Assembly: GCA_017642585.1 (NCBI GenBank)
Contig: JAGCOR010000020.1
Coordinates: forward strand, 1-64,000
From: Alphaproteobacteria bacterium
Lineage (GTDB): Bacteria > Pseudomonadota > Alphaproteobacteria > Rs-D84
DNA: 64,000 bases
Direction: 5' to 3'
Positions 9,361-17,151 of this stretch are shown here, piece after piece. The notes under the pieces are model-generated. The model ran no database searches and was not told where the DNA came from. It saw nothing but the letters and a program-made list of their open reading frames with translations. Numbering within the stretch: position 1 is the stretch's first letter; each line of letters starts with the position of its first letter. Both the position numbers and the translations under genes were made by a program.

Positions 9361-10059
9361 TTAACTGATTGAATCTATTATAGGTAAGAAAGTTTTAGTT
9401 TTCAAGGATGCACCACCAATTAATAGTCCATTAACATGTGGAATTGATATAAATGATTTTGCGTTGGTTGCATTTATACTGCCACCATATACGATTGGTG
9501 ATGTGCCCTGGTTGTGTTTTTTCAGGTATTCATAAATCATATTTATAATTTGTGCAGTTTGTTCTGGGGTTGGGGTTAAACCTGTTCCTATCGCCCAGCG
9601 CGGTTCGTAAGCCACAATGAATTTGCCGGATATTGGCAGGGTTTCCTTCATCATTTTTGTTATGACGGCTTTTGTTGCACCAGATTTATGTTCAGCCAAA
9701 GTTTCCCCGATGCAAATTATAGGAATCAGTTTATTTTTGATTGCGTTTTCCGCTTTTGTTTTAATCATTTTATTTGTTTCATCGTGATTTGAACGGCGTT
9801 CGCTGTGTCCCACCATTACATATTTTGCGCCAGTTTCAGCAATCATTTTTCCGGAAATATCGCCAGTATATGCACCATTATCGTGTTCACTGATATCTTG
9901 GGCGCCAATCAAAACACCATGATTTTCGCCAGATAACAATGTAAATGGCAGGCATAAAATAACCCGCGCAGATGTTTTTTTACGGGATATTGCGGCGGTC
10001 ATAGTGTCTTTTTCTTTCCGTGTCCCGTTCATTTTCCAGTTACCGATAATAAATTGCAT
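9361..10059 (-). CDS. tpiA: Triosephosphate isomerase
   Basis: 232 residues, a little short for the family (about 250). Hallmarks are GNWKMNG (catalytic Lys), VMVGHSERR (His electrophile), YEPRWAIGTG (catalytic Glu) and YGGSINATNA with LIGGASL for phosphate binding. It interconverts dihydroxyacetone phosphate and glyceraldehyde 3-phosphate in glycolysis and gluconeogenesis. AAAGGA upstream supports the start. It is followed by grpE and diverges from the PpiD-like gene. Confidence 0.96.
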   Translation of the reverse strand: MQFIIGNWKMNGTRKEKDTMTAAISRKKTSARVILCLPFTLLSGENHGVLIGAQDISEHDNGAYTGDISGKMIAETGAKYVMVGHSERRSNHDETNKMIKTKAENAIKNKLIPIICIGETLAEHKSGATKAVITKMMKETLPISGKFIVAYEPRWAIGTGLTPTPEQTAQIINMIYEYLKKHNQGTSPIVYGGSINATNAKSFISIPHVNGLLIGGASLKTKTFLPIIDSIS

Positions 10060-10124
10060 ATTCTTTTCCTTTTTTATTGATTTTTTGTCTTGTTTGTTGC
10101 TATGGTATCACAAAAGGTGAAAAA

Positions 10125-11537
10125 ATGTTAGAATATTTACGTAATGCAGCGGATAAACCGTTAGCGAAAGTTTTGATGTTTGTTTTAATTTTCAGTTTTG
10201 TGGGCTGGGGGGCTGCCGAATGGATTTTTGGTGGTGTTTCCCGTGATACGACACTGATTCATGTTGGGGATGCTGAAATTTCGTTACAGCAATTTAACGA
10301 AGAACGTTCAAATCAATTGGCAACTATGACCAAAGATGAACAACGTGCGGCATATACCGATCCTGCAAAATCTGCAGAATTAACACAAAATGTTATGGCA
10401 AAATTGACAATGAATCAATTGATGGCTAATCGTGCATATGATTTGGGATTTATTGTTTCTGATAAACGAATCGTAGATGAAATTCGTGCAACAGAACAAT
10501 TCCAATCAAATGGTGAATTTATGCCTTGGATGTTTGATTCTGCGTTAAGAAATGCAGGATTGACCGAACAAGATTACATAAATGCTTTGCGCAGTGGTAT
10601 GTTGCGTCAAATGACTGTTGGGGCAACAAATGTTCCTGTGGCTGTTCCTGAATTTGCGGTTGATGCAATGTATAATGCCAGATATTCCACACGCGATATT
10701 AAATATATTGGTGTTAAATTTGCTGACTTTAAAATTCCAGAACCAAATGAAGAACAATTGCAAAGTTTTTATGTGCAAAATCCAAAAGTTGTTCCTGAAA
10801 CACGTTCTGTGTCTTATGTATTTGTGGCTGCTGATAATAACAAACCTGATGAATACGACGAAGGTTTCAAAAAGGCCCAGACAATTGAAGATATGATTAT
10901 ATCAGGCGAAAGTATGAAAGATTCTGCTGAAAAATACAAAGCAAAATTTGTTAAAATAGACAATGTTAAACGTGGCGATAAATTGTCTGATAAAATTTTA
11001 ACAGATGATTTGGTTGCAAAATTGTTTTCTATGGAAGCAGGTGTTGAAAGCGAATTGTTGGAATTGAAAGAAGGTTTCGCAATTTTGCGTGTTGACACTG
11101 TTGTTCCAGAACACAATGCAGATTTCAAAGATGCCAAGAAAGAAATCATTGGAAAATGGAAAAAAGCTGAACAACGTAAAAACGCATATATTGCTGCAAA
11201 TGATATGTTAATCAATTTGAACAAAAACGGTTCATTGAAAAACACTAAATCTGCATCAGTTACCAGAACAGAGGGCGCACCTTTGTCTGTGTTGACTGCA
11301 ACATTTGCAGGTCAAGAAGGAAACAATTTAATTGTCGAAGATAATGATGCGTTCTATGTTTTGCATATCGGTAAAAACGTTATGCCAAAACCAGACAGCA
11401 AAAAGAAAGAAGCTATCCGTAAAGAATTGGAAAAAATGTCCAGCAAATATGTTATGGATGATTATTCTCAATTCTTGAAAAGGCATTATCCTGTCGAAGT
11501 TAATGAAAAAGTTTACAGAAGATTCATAACAAAATAA
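10125..11537 (+). CDS. PpiD/SurA-like periplasmic chaperone, membrane anchored
   Basis: 470 residues from the ATG at 10125, which has AAGGTG upstream; the open frame starts at 10077. The N-terminus MLEYLRNAADKPLAKVLMFV with its following hydrophobic helix is the typical PpiD inner-membrane anchor. A SurA-N-like helical chaperone region follows (about 40-230), then a region at the position of the PpiC/parvulin domain. The usual parvulin landmarks (the S-x-D and GGDLG-type stretch) are not evident, and the protein is shorter than typical PpiD (over 600 residues). It probably assists folding of exported proteins without strong prolyl isomerase activity; this is inference. Confidence 0.8.
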   Translation: MLEYLRNAADKPLAKVLMFVLIFSFVGWGAAEWIFGGVSRDTTLIHVGDAEISLQQFNEERSNQLATMTKDEQRAAYTDPAKSAELTQNVMAKLTMNQLMANRAYDLGFIVSDKRIVDEIRATEQFQSNGEFMPWMFDSALRNAGLTEQDYINALRSGMLRQMTVGATNVPVAVPEFAVDAMYNARYSTRDIKYIGVKFADFKIPEPNEEQLQSFYVQNPKVVPETRSVSYVFVAADNNKPDEYDEGFKKAQTIEDMIISGESMKDSAEKYKAKFVKIDNVKRGDKLSDKILTDDLVAKLFSMEAGVESELLELKEGFAILRVDTVVPEHNADFKDAKKEIIGKWKKAEQRKNAYIAANDMLINLNKNGSLKNTKSASVTRTEGAPLSVLTATFAGQEGNNLIVEDNDAFYVLHIGKNVMPKPDSKKKEAIRKELEKMSSKYVMDDYSQFLKRHYPVEVNEKVYRRFITK

Positions 11538-11538
11538 A

Positions 11539-11562
11539 AATCGCCCAATCGGGCGTTTTTTA
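11539..11562 (+). terminator. Rho-independent terminator
   Basis: Stem CGCCC / GGGCG with a 4-nt loop and T6, directly after the PpiD-like gene. Confidence 0.85.
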
Positions 11563-11585
11563 TTTATCATTTTTTCTTTTTTATT

Positions 11586-11597
11586 TATAATCGTAAT
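11586..11597 (+). promoter_or_regulatory. -10 box for a leaderless recO transcript
   Basis: A perfect TATAAT at 11586-11591 is followed by 6 nt and then the recO ATG at 11598, with no Shine-Dalgarno. Transcription would begin at or next to the A of the ATG. Confidence 0.6.
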
Positions 11598-12245
11598 ATG
11601 AAAATTGAAACCTATGGAATTTTGATAAATATAAAACCGTTTTCAGAACGGGATGCTGTTGCACATATTTTTACAAAAGATTCTGGGGTGTTGGTTGGTA
11701 TGTTGCGGGGTGCTGTATCGGCCAAGAAAAATAAACCATTGGTTGGGCAAATTGGCAATGTTTCGTGGAACGCCAGGCTGGATTCACAATTAGGGGTGTT
11801 TCATTGGGAAGCAGAAAAAAATTTGGCTGCGCCTTTGATGTTTAATGCTGATTTATTAAAGATTATGAATTCTGCATTTGCATTAATATATACTTTGATA
11901 CCGGAACGCGAATCGTACAATGAATTATATGAACATACTGTTTTGTTGTTACAACAAATTATAGATAGCCCAGACCCATACAATGAATATTTAAAATGGG
12001 AAATCAATTTATTGGGCAATTTGGGATACGGGCTTGATTTAACAAAATGTTCTGGGTGTCAAAAAACCGAAAATTTATGCTATTTATCGCCAAAAACGGG
12101 CAGGGCTGTATGTGCAAAATGTGGCGAACCATACCGGGATAAATTGTATAAATTGCCTGTTTCTTTGATGGTAACGGGCATGTTTATAAACCATATTTGC
12201 AACATCCAAGGCGTTGAGGTTCCAACCGCCAGAAAAATATTTTAA
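11598..12245 (+). CDS. recO: DNA repair protein RecO
   Basis: 215 residues. The N-terminal OB-fold half contains the family pattern ILINIKPFSERDAVAHIFT and MLRGAVSAKK. The C-terminal half carries a CxxC...CxxC zinc site (CSGC, CAKC). RecO loads RecA onto SSB-coated DNA with RecR in the RecF pathway. No Shine-Dalgarno precedes the start; a TATAAT sits 6 nt upstream, suggesting a leaderless mRNA. It is slightly shorter than usual. Confidence 0.93.
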   Translation: MKIETYGILINIKPFSERDAVAHIFTKDSGVLVGMLRGAVSAKKNKPLVGQIGNVSWNARLDSQLGVFHWEAEKNLAAPLMFNADLLKIMNSAFALIYTLIPERESYNELYEHTVLLLQQIIDSPDPYNEYLKWEINLLGNLGYGLDLTKCSGCQKTENLCYLSPKTGRAVCAKCGEPYRDKLYKLPVSLMVTGMFINHICNIQGVEVPTARKIF

Positions 12246-12320
12246 AATCTGCGTTTTTTTTGTTGCGCGGGTAAGTTTTTTTTTCTATTATCACACTGTT
12301 CAAACACAAAGGAGAAAACT

Positions 12321-13166
12321 ATGACTTGGACAATCTTAATCCTGATTTTGGCAATTGCGTTGTTTGTATTTAGCAGCTTTATTGTTAGATCTGACAGCAA
12401 GAAAGCTTCTGTTCAGGGTATCATCATGCACAGATTAATATCTGTAGTCGCTATTGCATTGATTGCAGGTTGCGTGTGCCGTTTGTGGACACCTGTGTAT
12501 TTAACAAAAACAAATCCTGAAATCTTGCAGGAAATGGTTGCTTCTATGCAAGCACAACAGGAAGCAGAAAAATCAAAAGAACTTCGCAGATTTGTTGAAA
12601 AACATATGGACGATATGATTGGATTTGCTCCAATCGCAGGTAATGTAGATGCAGGAAAAACAATCTTCTTATTCTCTGACTATTCTTGCCCATTCTGCCG
12701 TAGAGTTCACGCTGAATTATCTCGTGTTTTGAAAGAACGCAATGATGTTCGCGTAGTTTTGAAAAACTTCTCAATCCACGGTGCTTTGTCTGATGCACCA
12801 GCGAAAGCTGTTATCGCTGCAAAATTGCAAGGCAATGAAAAAGCAGCTGCATTGGATAAATTGTTGATGGATAGAGAATATTATGGTCAAGAAGAAGCTA
12901 AGAATGCATATAGCAAAGATAAGAAAGACCAAGAAAAAGCAGCTAAAGCTGTCGAAGCTAATGTCATGAAATTGGCAAAAGAAGCCGGTTTGGACACAAA
13001 GAAATTAGCAGACGACATGAAAGGCGACACAGTTGCTATGGAATTGGATAACGTTCGTGATTTGGCAGAACGTTTCGAAATCAGAGGAACACCATTCTTA
13101 ATCATTGGTACAAAATCATTCCCTGGTGCGATTCCATACTCCAAAATTATCGAAGCTTTGAAATAA
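12321..13166 (+). CDS. DsbA-family thiol-disulfide oxidoreductase, membrane anchored
   Basis: 281 residues, AAAGGAG upstream. Two hydrophobic segments (about 2-23 and 36-60) precede a thioredoxin fold with active site CPFC in FSDYSCPFCRRVH and the cis-proline loop in RGTPFLI. The helical insertion contains a Lys/Ala-rich stretch (about 195-220). It belongs to the DsbA/BdbD-like group and would oxidise or isomerise disulfides of exported proteins, on the periplasmic side if the anchor topology is as expected. It is a natural partner for the cysteine-rich exported proteins in this window; that link is inference. Confidence 0.9.
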   Translation: MTWTILILILAIALFVFSSFIVRSDSKKASVQGIIMHRLISVVAIALIAGCVCRLWTPVYLTKTNPEILQEMVASMQAQQEAEKSKELRRFVEKHMDDMIGFAPIAGNVDAGKTIFLFSDYSCPFCRRVHAELSRVLKERNDVRVVLKNFSIHGALSDAPAKAVIAAKLQGNEKAAALDKLLMDREYYGQEEAKNAYSKDKKDQEKAAKAVEANVMKLAKEAGLDTKKLADDMKGDTVAMELDNVRDLAERFEIRGTPFLIIGTKSFPGAIPYSKIIEALK

Positions 13167-13182
13167 TTTTGTGATTGATATT

Positions 13183-13212
13183 AAAACACCCACGATTGTG
13201 GGTGTTTTTTTA
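13183..13212. terminator. Bidirectional terminator
   Basis: An 11-bp perfect stem AAAACACCCAC / GTGGGTGTTTT with GATT loop and flanking T tracts lies between the convergent dsbA-like and polA genes. Confidence 0.9.
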
Positions 13213-13227
13213 TTTATTATAATTTTT

Positions 13228-16005
13228 TTATTTATCCCATACGGTTGATATTATTGATTCTGCCAATAAAGGCACAGACAACTTTGTTACATTTTCCATT
13301 TCTGATTTAATCAAATTAGAAAAGTGTTCGGCATCTTTTTCGCCACATTCAAATATGATTTCATCATGAACTTGTAATAACATTTTGATTTTATCGTTGT
13401 TTGGTTCAATTATTTTATTATAGATATTCACCATTGCGCGACGCATTATGTCGGCTTCGAATCCTTGGATGGGTGCATTGATTGCGGCGCGTGTTGCATA
13501 ACCGCGCAGACGTGGTACACGTGATTCTGGAATTTCAATTTTTCTGTGCCAAGGGGTATAAACACAATGGTTTTCAAAAACAAATTTAGTTATATTTGTT
13601 ATATATTCTTGTATCTCTGGTAATCCATCCATATAGGAATCTATGATTGATTTGGCTTTTTCTCTGGAAATGCCCAATTGGTTTGATAAACCAAATGCAG
13701 ATATTCCGTAAATAATAGAAAAGTTAATTGTTTTCGCAGCACGTCTTAAATCGCGTGGTACGGGTTCATTATTTGGAATGTTAAATATTTTGCGTGCGGT
13801 TTGTTCGTGAATGTCCAAACCTTGATTAAAGGTTTCTTTGAACACCGCCACATTTGCGACATCTGCCAATAATCTTAATTGAATTTGTGAATAATCTATG
13901 GCGATCAAGGTGTTGCCAGGCGACGCCACAAAACATTTCCTGATTTCTTCACCCAATTCTGTTTTAACAGGTATATTTTGTAAATTTGGTGCGCGACTGG
14001 ACAGACGACCTGTGTTGGTGCTGGTCTGTAAATATGTGGTATGAATACGACCGTCCCCAGCAATTTGATGTGGCAAGGCATCAGCATAAGTGCCAGCCAA
14101 TTTAGATACAGAACGCCAATTCAATATTTTTTCAACGACAGGGTGTTCATCTATCAAATCATTTAATTTATCTGCATCTGTGGAGCGCTTTTTATCGGTT
14201 GGCAAATGCAATTCATCAAATAATACAGTTGATATTTGCTTTGGACTGCCGATATTAAATTCATGTCCAATAATTTGATAAATTTCTGCCTCTAAATCAG
14301 ACAACTGTTTATGGAAAATGCCAGATAATTGATTTAATTTTTCGCGATTGACATATACACCATTTCTTTCCATTTGCATCAAAATAGGGCACAAAGGTAA
14401 ATCGCATTCTTCATATAATTTCCGCAAATCAGGATTCGCATTCAATTGCGGACGCATCAATTTGTATAAAGCCATACAAACAACTGAATCTTCGCCTGAA
14501 TATTTTGTGGCGGTATCTATAGATAGAGTTTCAAAATGTTTGTCGCAATCTTTTGTTTTTTCATCAAACAAATCATCAAATTTAATATTGCTGTGTCCCA
14601 GATATTTCACCGCCAATTCGTCCAGCCCATGACCATGTAAAGATCCATGCAATATATATGACAACAGCATAGTATCATCAAAAGGTTTAATTTGATGAAC
14701 ATCCCAACCTTCGTTGCTTAAAATATGTAAATCGTATTTAAGATTATGTGCAATTTTAACAACGTTTGGATTTGTGAATACGGGCCACAGTTTTTTATAA
14801 ACAACATCCACAGATAATTGTTTTGGTGCCAATGTGTCAGAACCGAATAAATCCATGCTTTTTGATATGTGTCTGATTGGAATATAAGCACCGTGAGATT
14901 CATCATAGGCCAATGATAAACCAACAATTTTATCTGTGATTTGATTTAAACCGGTGGTTTCTGTATCAAACGCCAAAACATTTGTTACATGTGATAAAAA
15001 TTCATCCAGTTCTGATTCTGTCGATATAGTAACCAGATTCATTTCTGGTAATGTGCGTTTTTCATCTTCGATTGATGTGGGAATATCAACCACAGGACAA
15101 ACAGATTTTGCATATTCTGGCACGGGGTGTGAATCAGGAATGTCTTTGTATTTTGCAAATAATTTTTCTATTTTTGCCACCAAAGATTTGCTTTCTATCT
15201 TGGTGGTTATGAAATCCATAGTTGCATTATAATTAAATTTAAATGGTTGAATATTTAACCCTTCTAAATCAACATCGCGTTTCAAAGTTACCAGTTGTTT
15301 TGAAATGTATGCAGATTCTTTATGTTCTAATAACAGGTTGCGAATTCTTTCATTTTTTACAGAATCTAAATTTGCATACAGATTATCCAGAGTTTTAAAT
15401 TCAGCGATTAATTCTGTGGCGGTTTTTGGACCAACACCACGAACGCCCGGAACATTATCAGTTGAATCACCCATCAAAGATTGAACATCAATAACTTGGT
15501 TTGGGGCAACACCAAATTTTTCAAATACTTCAGGTTCGTGAATTTCGCGTTGTTTCATACCGTCATACAAAAACGTGCAATTTGATACCAATTGCATTAA
15601 ATCTTTGTCGCTGGTGATTATGCGGGTGCCACCTTCGTTATTACAATTATTAGTAGCGATTGTTGCGATAACATCGTCCGCTTCGACCCCGGGGATACAC
15701 AGAACAGGTATGCCCATTGCATGAACACCTGTTTTAATCAATTCTGATTGGGTTAATAAATCTGCGGGTGGGGCAGAACGATTCGCTTTGTATTCTGGGT
15801 AAATGTCTTGACGGAAAGAGATTCTTGATGCGTCAAACACGCATACAAAAGAATCATTTTCTTTGGCGGTTGCCAGTATAGGTAAAATCATATTGAAAAA
15901 ACCATATACCGCCCCCACAGGCATGCCATCCGACCGGGTCAAATTTGCATGGACTCCGTAATAGGCACGAAATACCAAAGAATTTCCGTCAATTAATGTC
16001 AGCAT
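13228..16005 (-). CDS. polA: DNA polymerase I
   Basis: 925 residues with all three domains. The 5' nuclease (1-about 290) has LIDGNSLVFRAYY, VFDASRISFR and GVEADDVIA. The 3'-5' exonuclease (about 340-520) is intact, with FDTETTGL, HNLKYDLH and YSGEDS. The polymerase domain has RRAAKTINFSIIYG and the catalytic LLQVHDEIIFE. Motif A reads DYSQIQLRLLA, with Gln where family-A polymerases have a near-invariant Glu (steric gate, Glu710 in E. coli). It functions in repair and Okazaki-fragment maturation. AAGGA precedes the ATG. The OMP gene upstream ends 9 nt before it, so the two are probably co-transcribed. Confidence 0.97.
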   Translation of the reverse strand: MLTLIDGNSLVFRAYYGVHANLTRSDGMPVGAVYGFFNMILPILATAKENDSFVCVFDASRISFRQDIYPEYKANRSAPPADLLTQSELIKTGVHAMGIPVLCIPGVEADDVIATIATNNCNNEGGTRIITSDKDLMQLVSNCTFLYDGMKQREIHEPEVFEKFGVAPNQVIDVQSLMGDSTDNVPGVRGVGPKTATELIAEFKTLDNLYANLDSVKNERIRNLLLEHKESAYISKQLVTLKRDVDLEGLNIQPFKFNYNATMDFITTKIESKSLVAKIEKLFAKYKDIPDSHPVPEYAKSVCPVVDIPTSIEDEKRTLPEMNLVTISTESELDEFLSHVTNVLAFDTETTGLNQITDKIVGLSLAYDESHGAYIPIRHISKSMDLFGSDTLAPKQLSVDVVYKKLWPVFTNPNVVKIAHNLKYDLHILSNEGWDVHQIKPFDDTMLLSYILHGSLHGHGLDELAVKYLGHSNIKFDDLFDEKTKDCDKHFETLSIDTATKYSGEDSVVCMALYKLMRPQLNANPDLRKLYEECDLPLCPILMQMERNGVYVNREKLNQLSGIFHKQLSDLEAEIYQIIGHEFNIGSPKQISTVLFDELHLPTDKKRSTDADKLNDLIDEHPVVEKILNWRSVSKLAGTYADALPHQIAGDGRIHTTYLQTSTNTGRLSSRAPNLQNIPVKTELGEEIRKCFVASPGNTLIAIDYSQIQLRLLADVANVAVFKETFNQGLDIHEQTARKIFNIPNNEPVPRDLRRAAKTINFSIIYGISAFGLSNQLGISREKAKSIIDSYMDGLPEIQEYITNITKFVFENHCVYTPWHRKIEIPESRVPRLRGYATRAAINAPIQGFEADIMRRAMVNIYNKIIEPNNDKIKMLLQVHDEIIFECGEKDAEHFSNLIKSEMENVTKLSVPLLAESIISTVWDK

Positions 16006-16014
16006 TTCATTTCC

Positions 16015-16581
16015 TTAGAAAATATAACGCATTTTTACACGAACATTATATTCCATCATATCTGGTGTGATATTTGTGCCTGGAACTTTGTAAATATCTG
16101 GGGCATATAATACGCGACCTTCGACATCGAATTTCAAAGGAACTGCCAAAATATCGATTGTTGCACCCAACATACCTTGGTAGGCAGCGGTTGTTTTAAT
16201 ATCAAATGTTGTGTCGATACCACCAGTTGTTACAGTATGATCACCATTAAACACCATGCCGATACCACCACCGATATAAGGCAAAATGATTGTAGATGGA
16301 ACTTTGAAGTACGCATTAACCATTGCTGCGTTTGTGTTCAAATCAGAAGAATCAATATAGTTATATTCTGCTTCAATTCTGAATACAGGGATATCCATAC
16401 CTGCGATTGCACCCAATAATCTGGATGTAGAATTGTCATGATTATCCTTGGTAAACAGGGTTTGTCCGCCCGCACCAACCATACCCCCAATATAAAAATC
16501 TGCAATTACACCAGCGTTCGCTGTGGATGCACAAGTTAATACTGCAAGTGTTGAAATTAAAGATAATGAATTTATTTTCAT
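16015..16581 (-). CDS. Small outer-membrane beta-barrel protein
   Basis: 188 residues: signal peptide (about 1-23, ending STANA), alternating amphipathic strands, and a C-terminal VRVKMRYIF ending in Phe as required for BAM-dependent insertion. Length and Gly-rich turns fit an 8-stranded OmpA/OmpW-like or porin-like barrel. AAAGGAG precedes the start. It lies directly upstream of polA. Specific function unknown. Confidence 0.8.
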   Translation of the reverse strand: MKINSLSLISTLAVLTCASTANAGVIADFYIGGMVGAGGQTLFTKDNHDNSTSRLLGAIAGMDIPVFRIEAEYNYIDSSDLNTNAAMVNAYFKVPSTIILPYIGGGIGMVFNGDHTVTTGGIDTTFDIKTTAAYQGMLGATIDILAVPLKFDVEGRVLYAPDIYKVPGTNITPDMMEYNVRVKMRYIF

Positions 16582-16628
16582 ATTTTTCTCCTTTATATGA
16601 TATTATAGTATAAAACAAAGGTTATAAC

Positions 16629-17147
16629 ATGCAAGCAAATAAAACTTTTTTAATAGTCGGTTTGGGTAATCCTGGGGCCGAATATGCCAAGACACGTCAT
16701 AATGTTGGGTTCATGGCAATCGATGCGTTAACCCCTGCGGATGCAGTTTGGAAAAATGAAAAAAAGGCATTAACCGCACATTGTGAAATAGGGGATAATA
16801 AAATTATTTTTGTAAAACCCCAAACTTTTATGAATAACAGTGGCGAAGCGGTTGGGCCTTTGATGGCTTTCTATAAAATTCCATTGGAAAATTTGATTGT
16901 TATTCATGACGATATGGATATTAAATTGGGCGAATTTCGCGAAAAAGTGGGTGGTTCCAGTGCCGGACATAACGGAATAAAATCTATAGATGCCGCTGTG
17001 GGCAAAGATTATAAACGCATTAGAATAGGTATCGGTCATCCGCGTGATTTCGATTCGCCAATTGATCCTGTGGATTGGGTGTTGGGTAAATTCGACAAAG
17101 ACCAATTAAAACAAATACAGTCGGTTATAGAATCTTTAGAAATTTAA
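16629..17147 (+). CDS. pth: Peptidyl-tRNA hydrolase
   Basis: 172 residues, AAAGG upstream. Conserved blocks are VGLGNPGAEYAKTRHNVGF (with Asn and the catalytic His), FVKPQTFMNNSG, VIHDDMDIKLG (Asp) and GGSSAGHNGIKSI. The enzyme recycles peptidyl-tRNAs that drop off ribosomes. The C-terminal lid tail is shorter than in many homologues. It ends 4 nt from the end of the convergent cysteine-rich gene. Confidence 0.96.
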   Translation: MQANKTFLIVGLGNPGAEYAKTRHNVGFMAIDALTPADAVWKNEKKALTAHCEIGDNKIIFVKPQTFMNNSGEAVGPLMAFYKIPLENLIVIHDDMDIKLGEFREKVGGSSAGHNGIKSIDAAVGKDYKRIRIGIGHPRDFDSPIDPVDWVLGKFDKDQLKQIQSVIESLEI

Positions 17148-17151
17148 ATAT

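Noticed and set aside
10814-11245. 143-codon minus-strand frame inside the PpiD-like gene
   Set aside because: Antisense shadow of a well-supported gene with no start signals.
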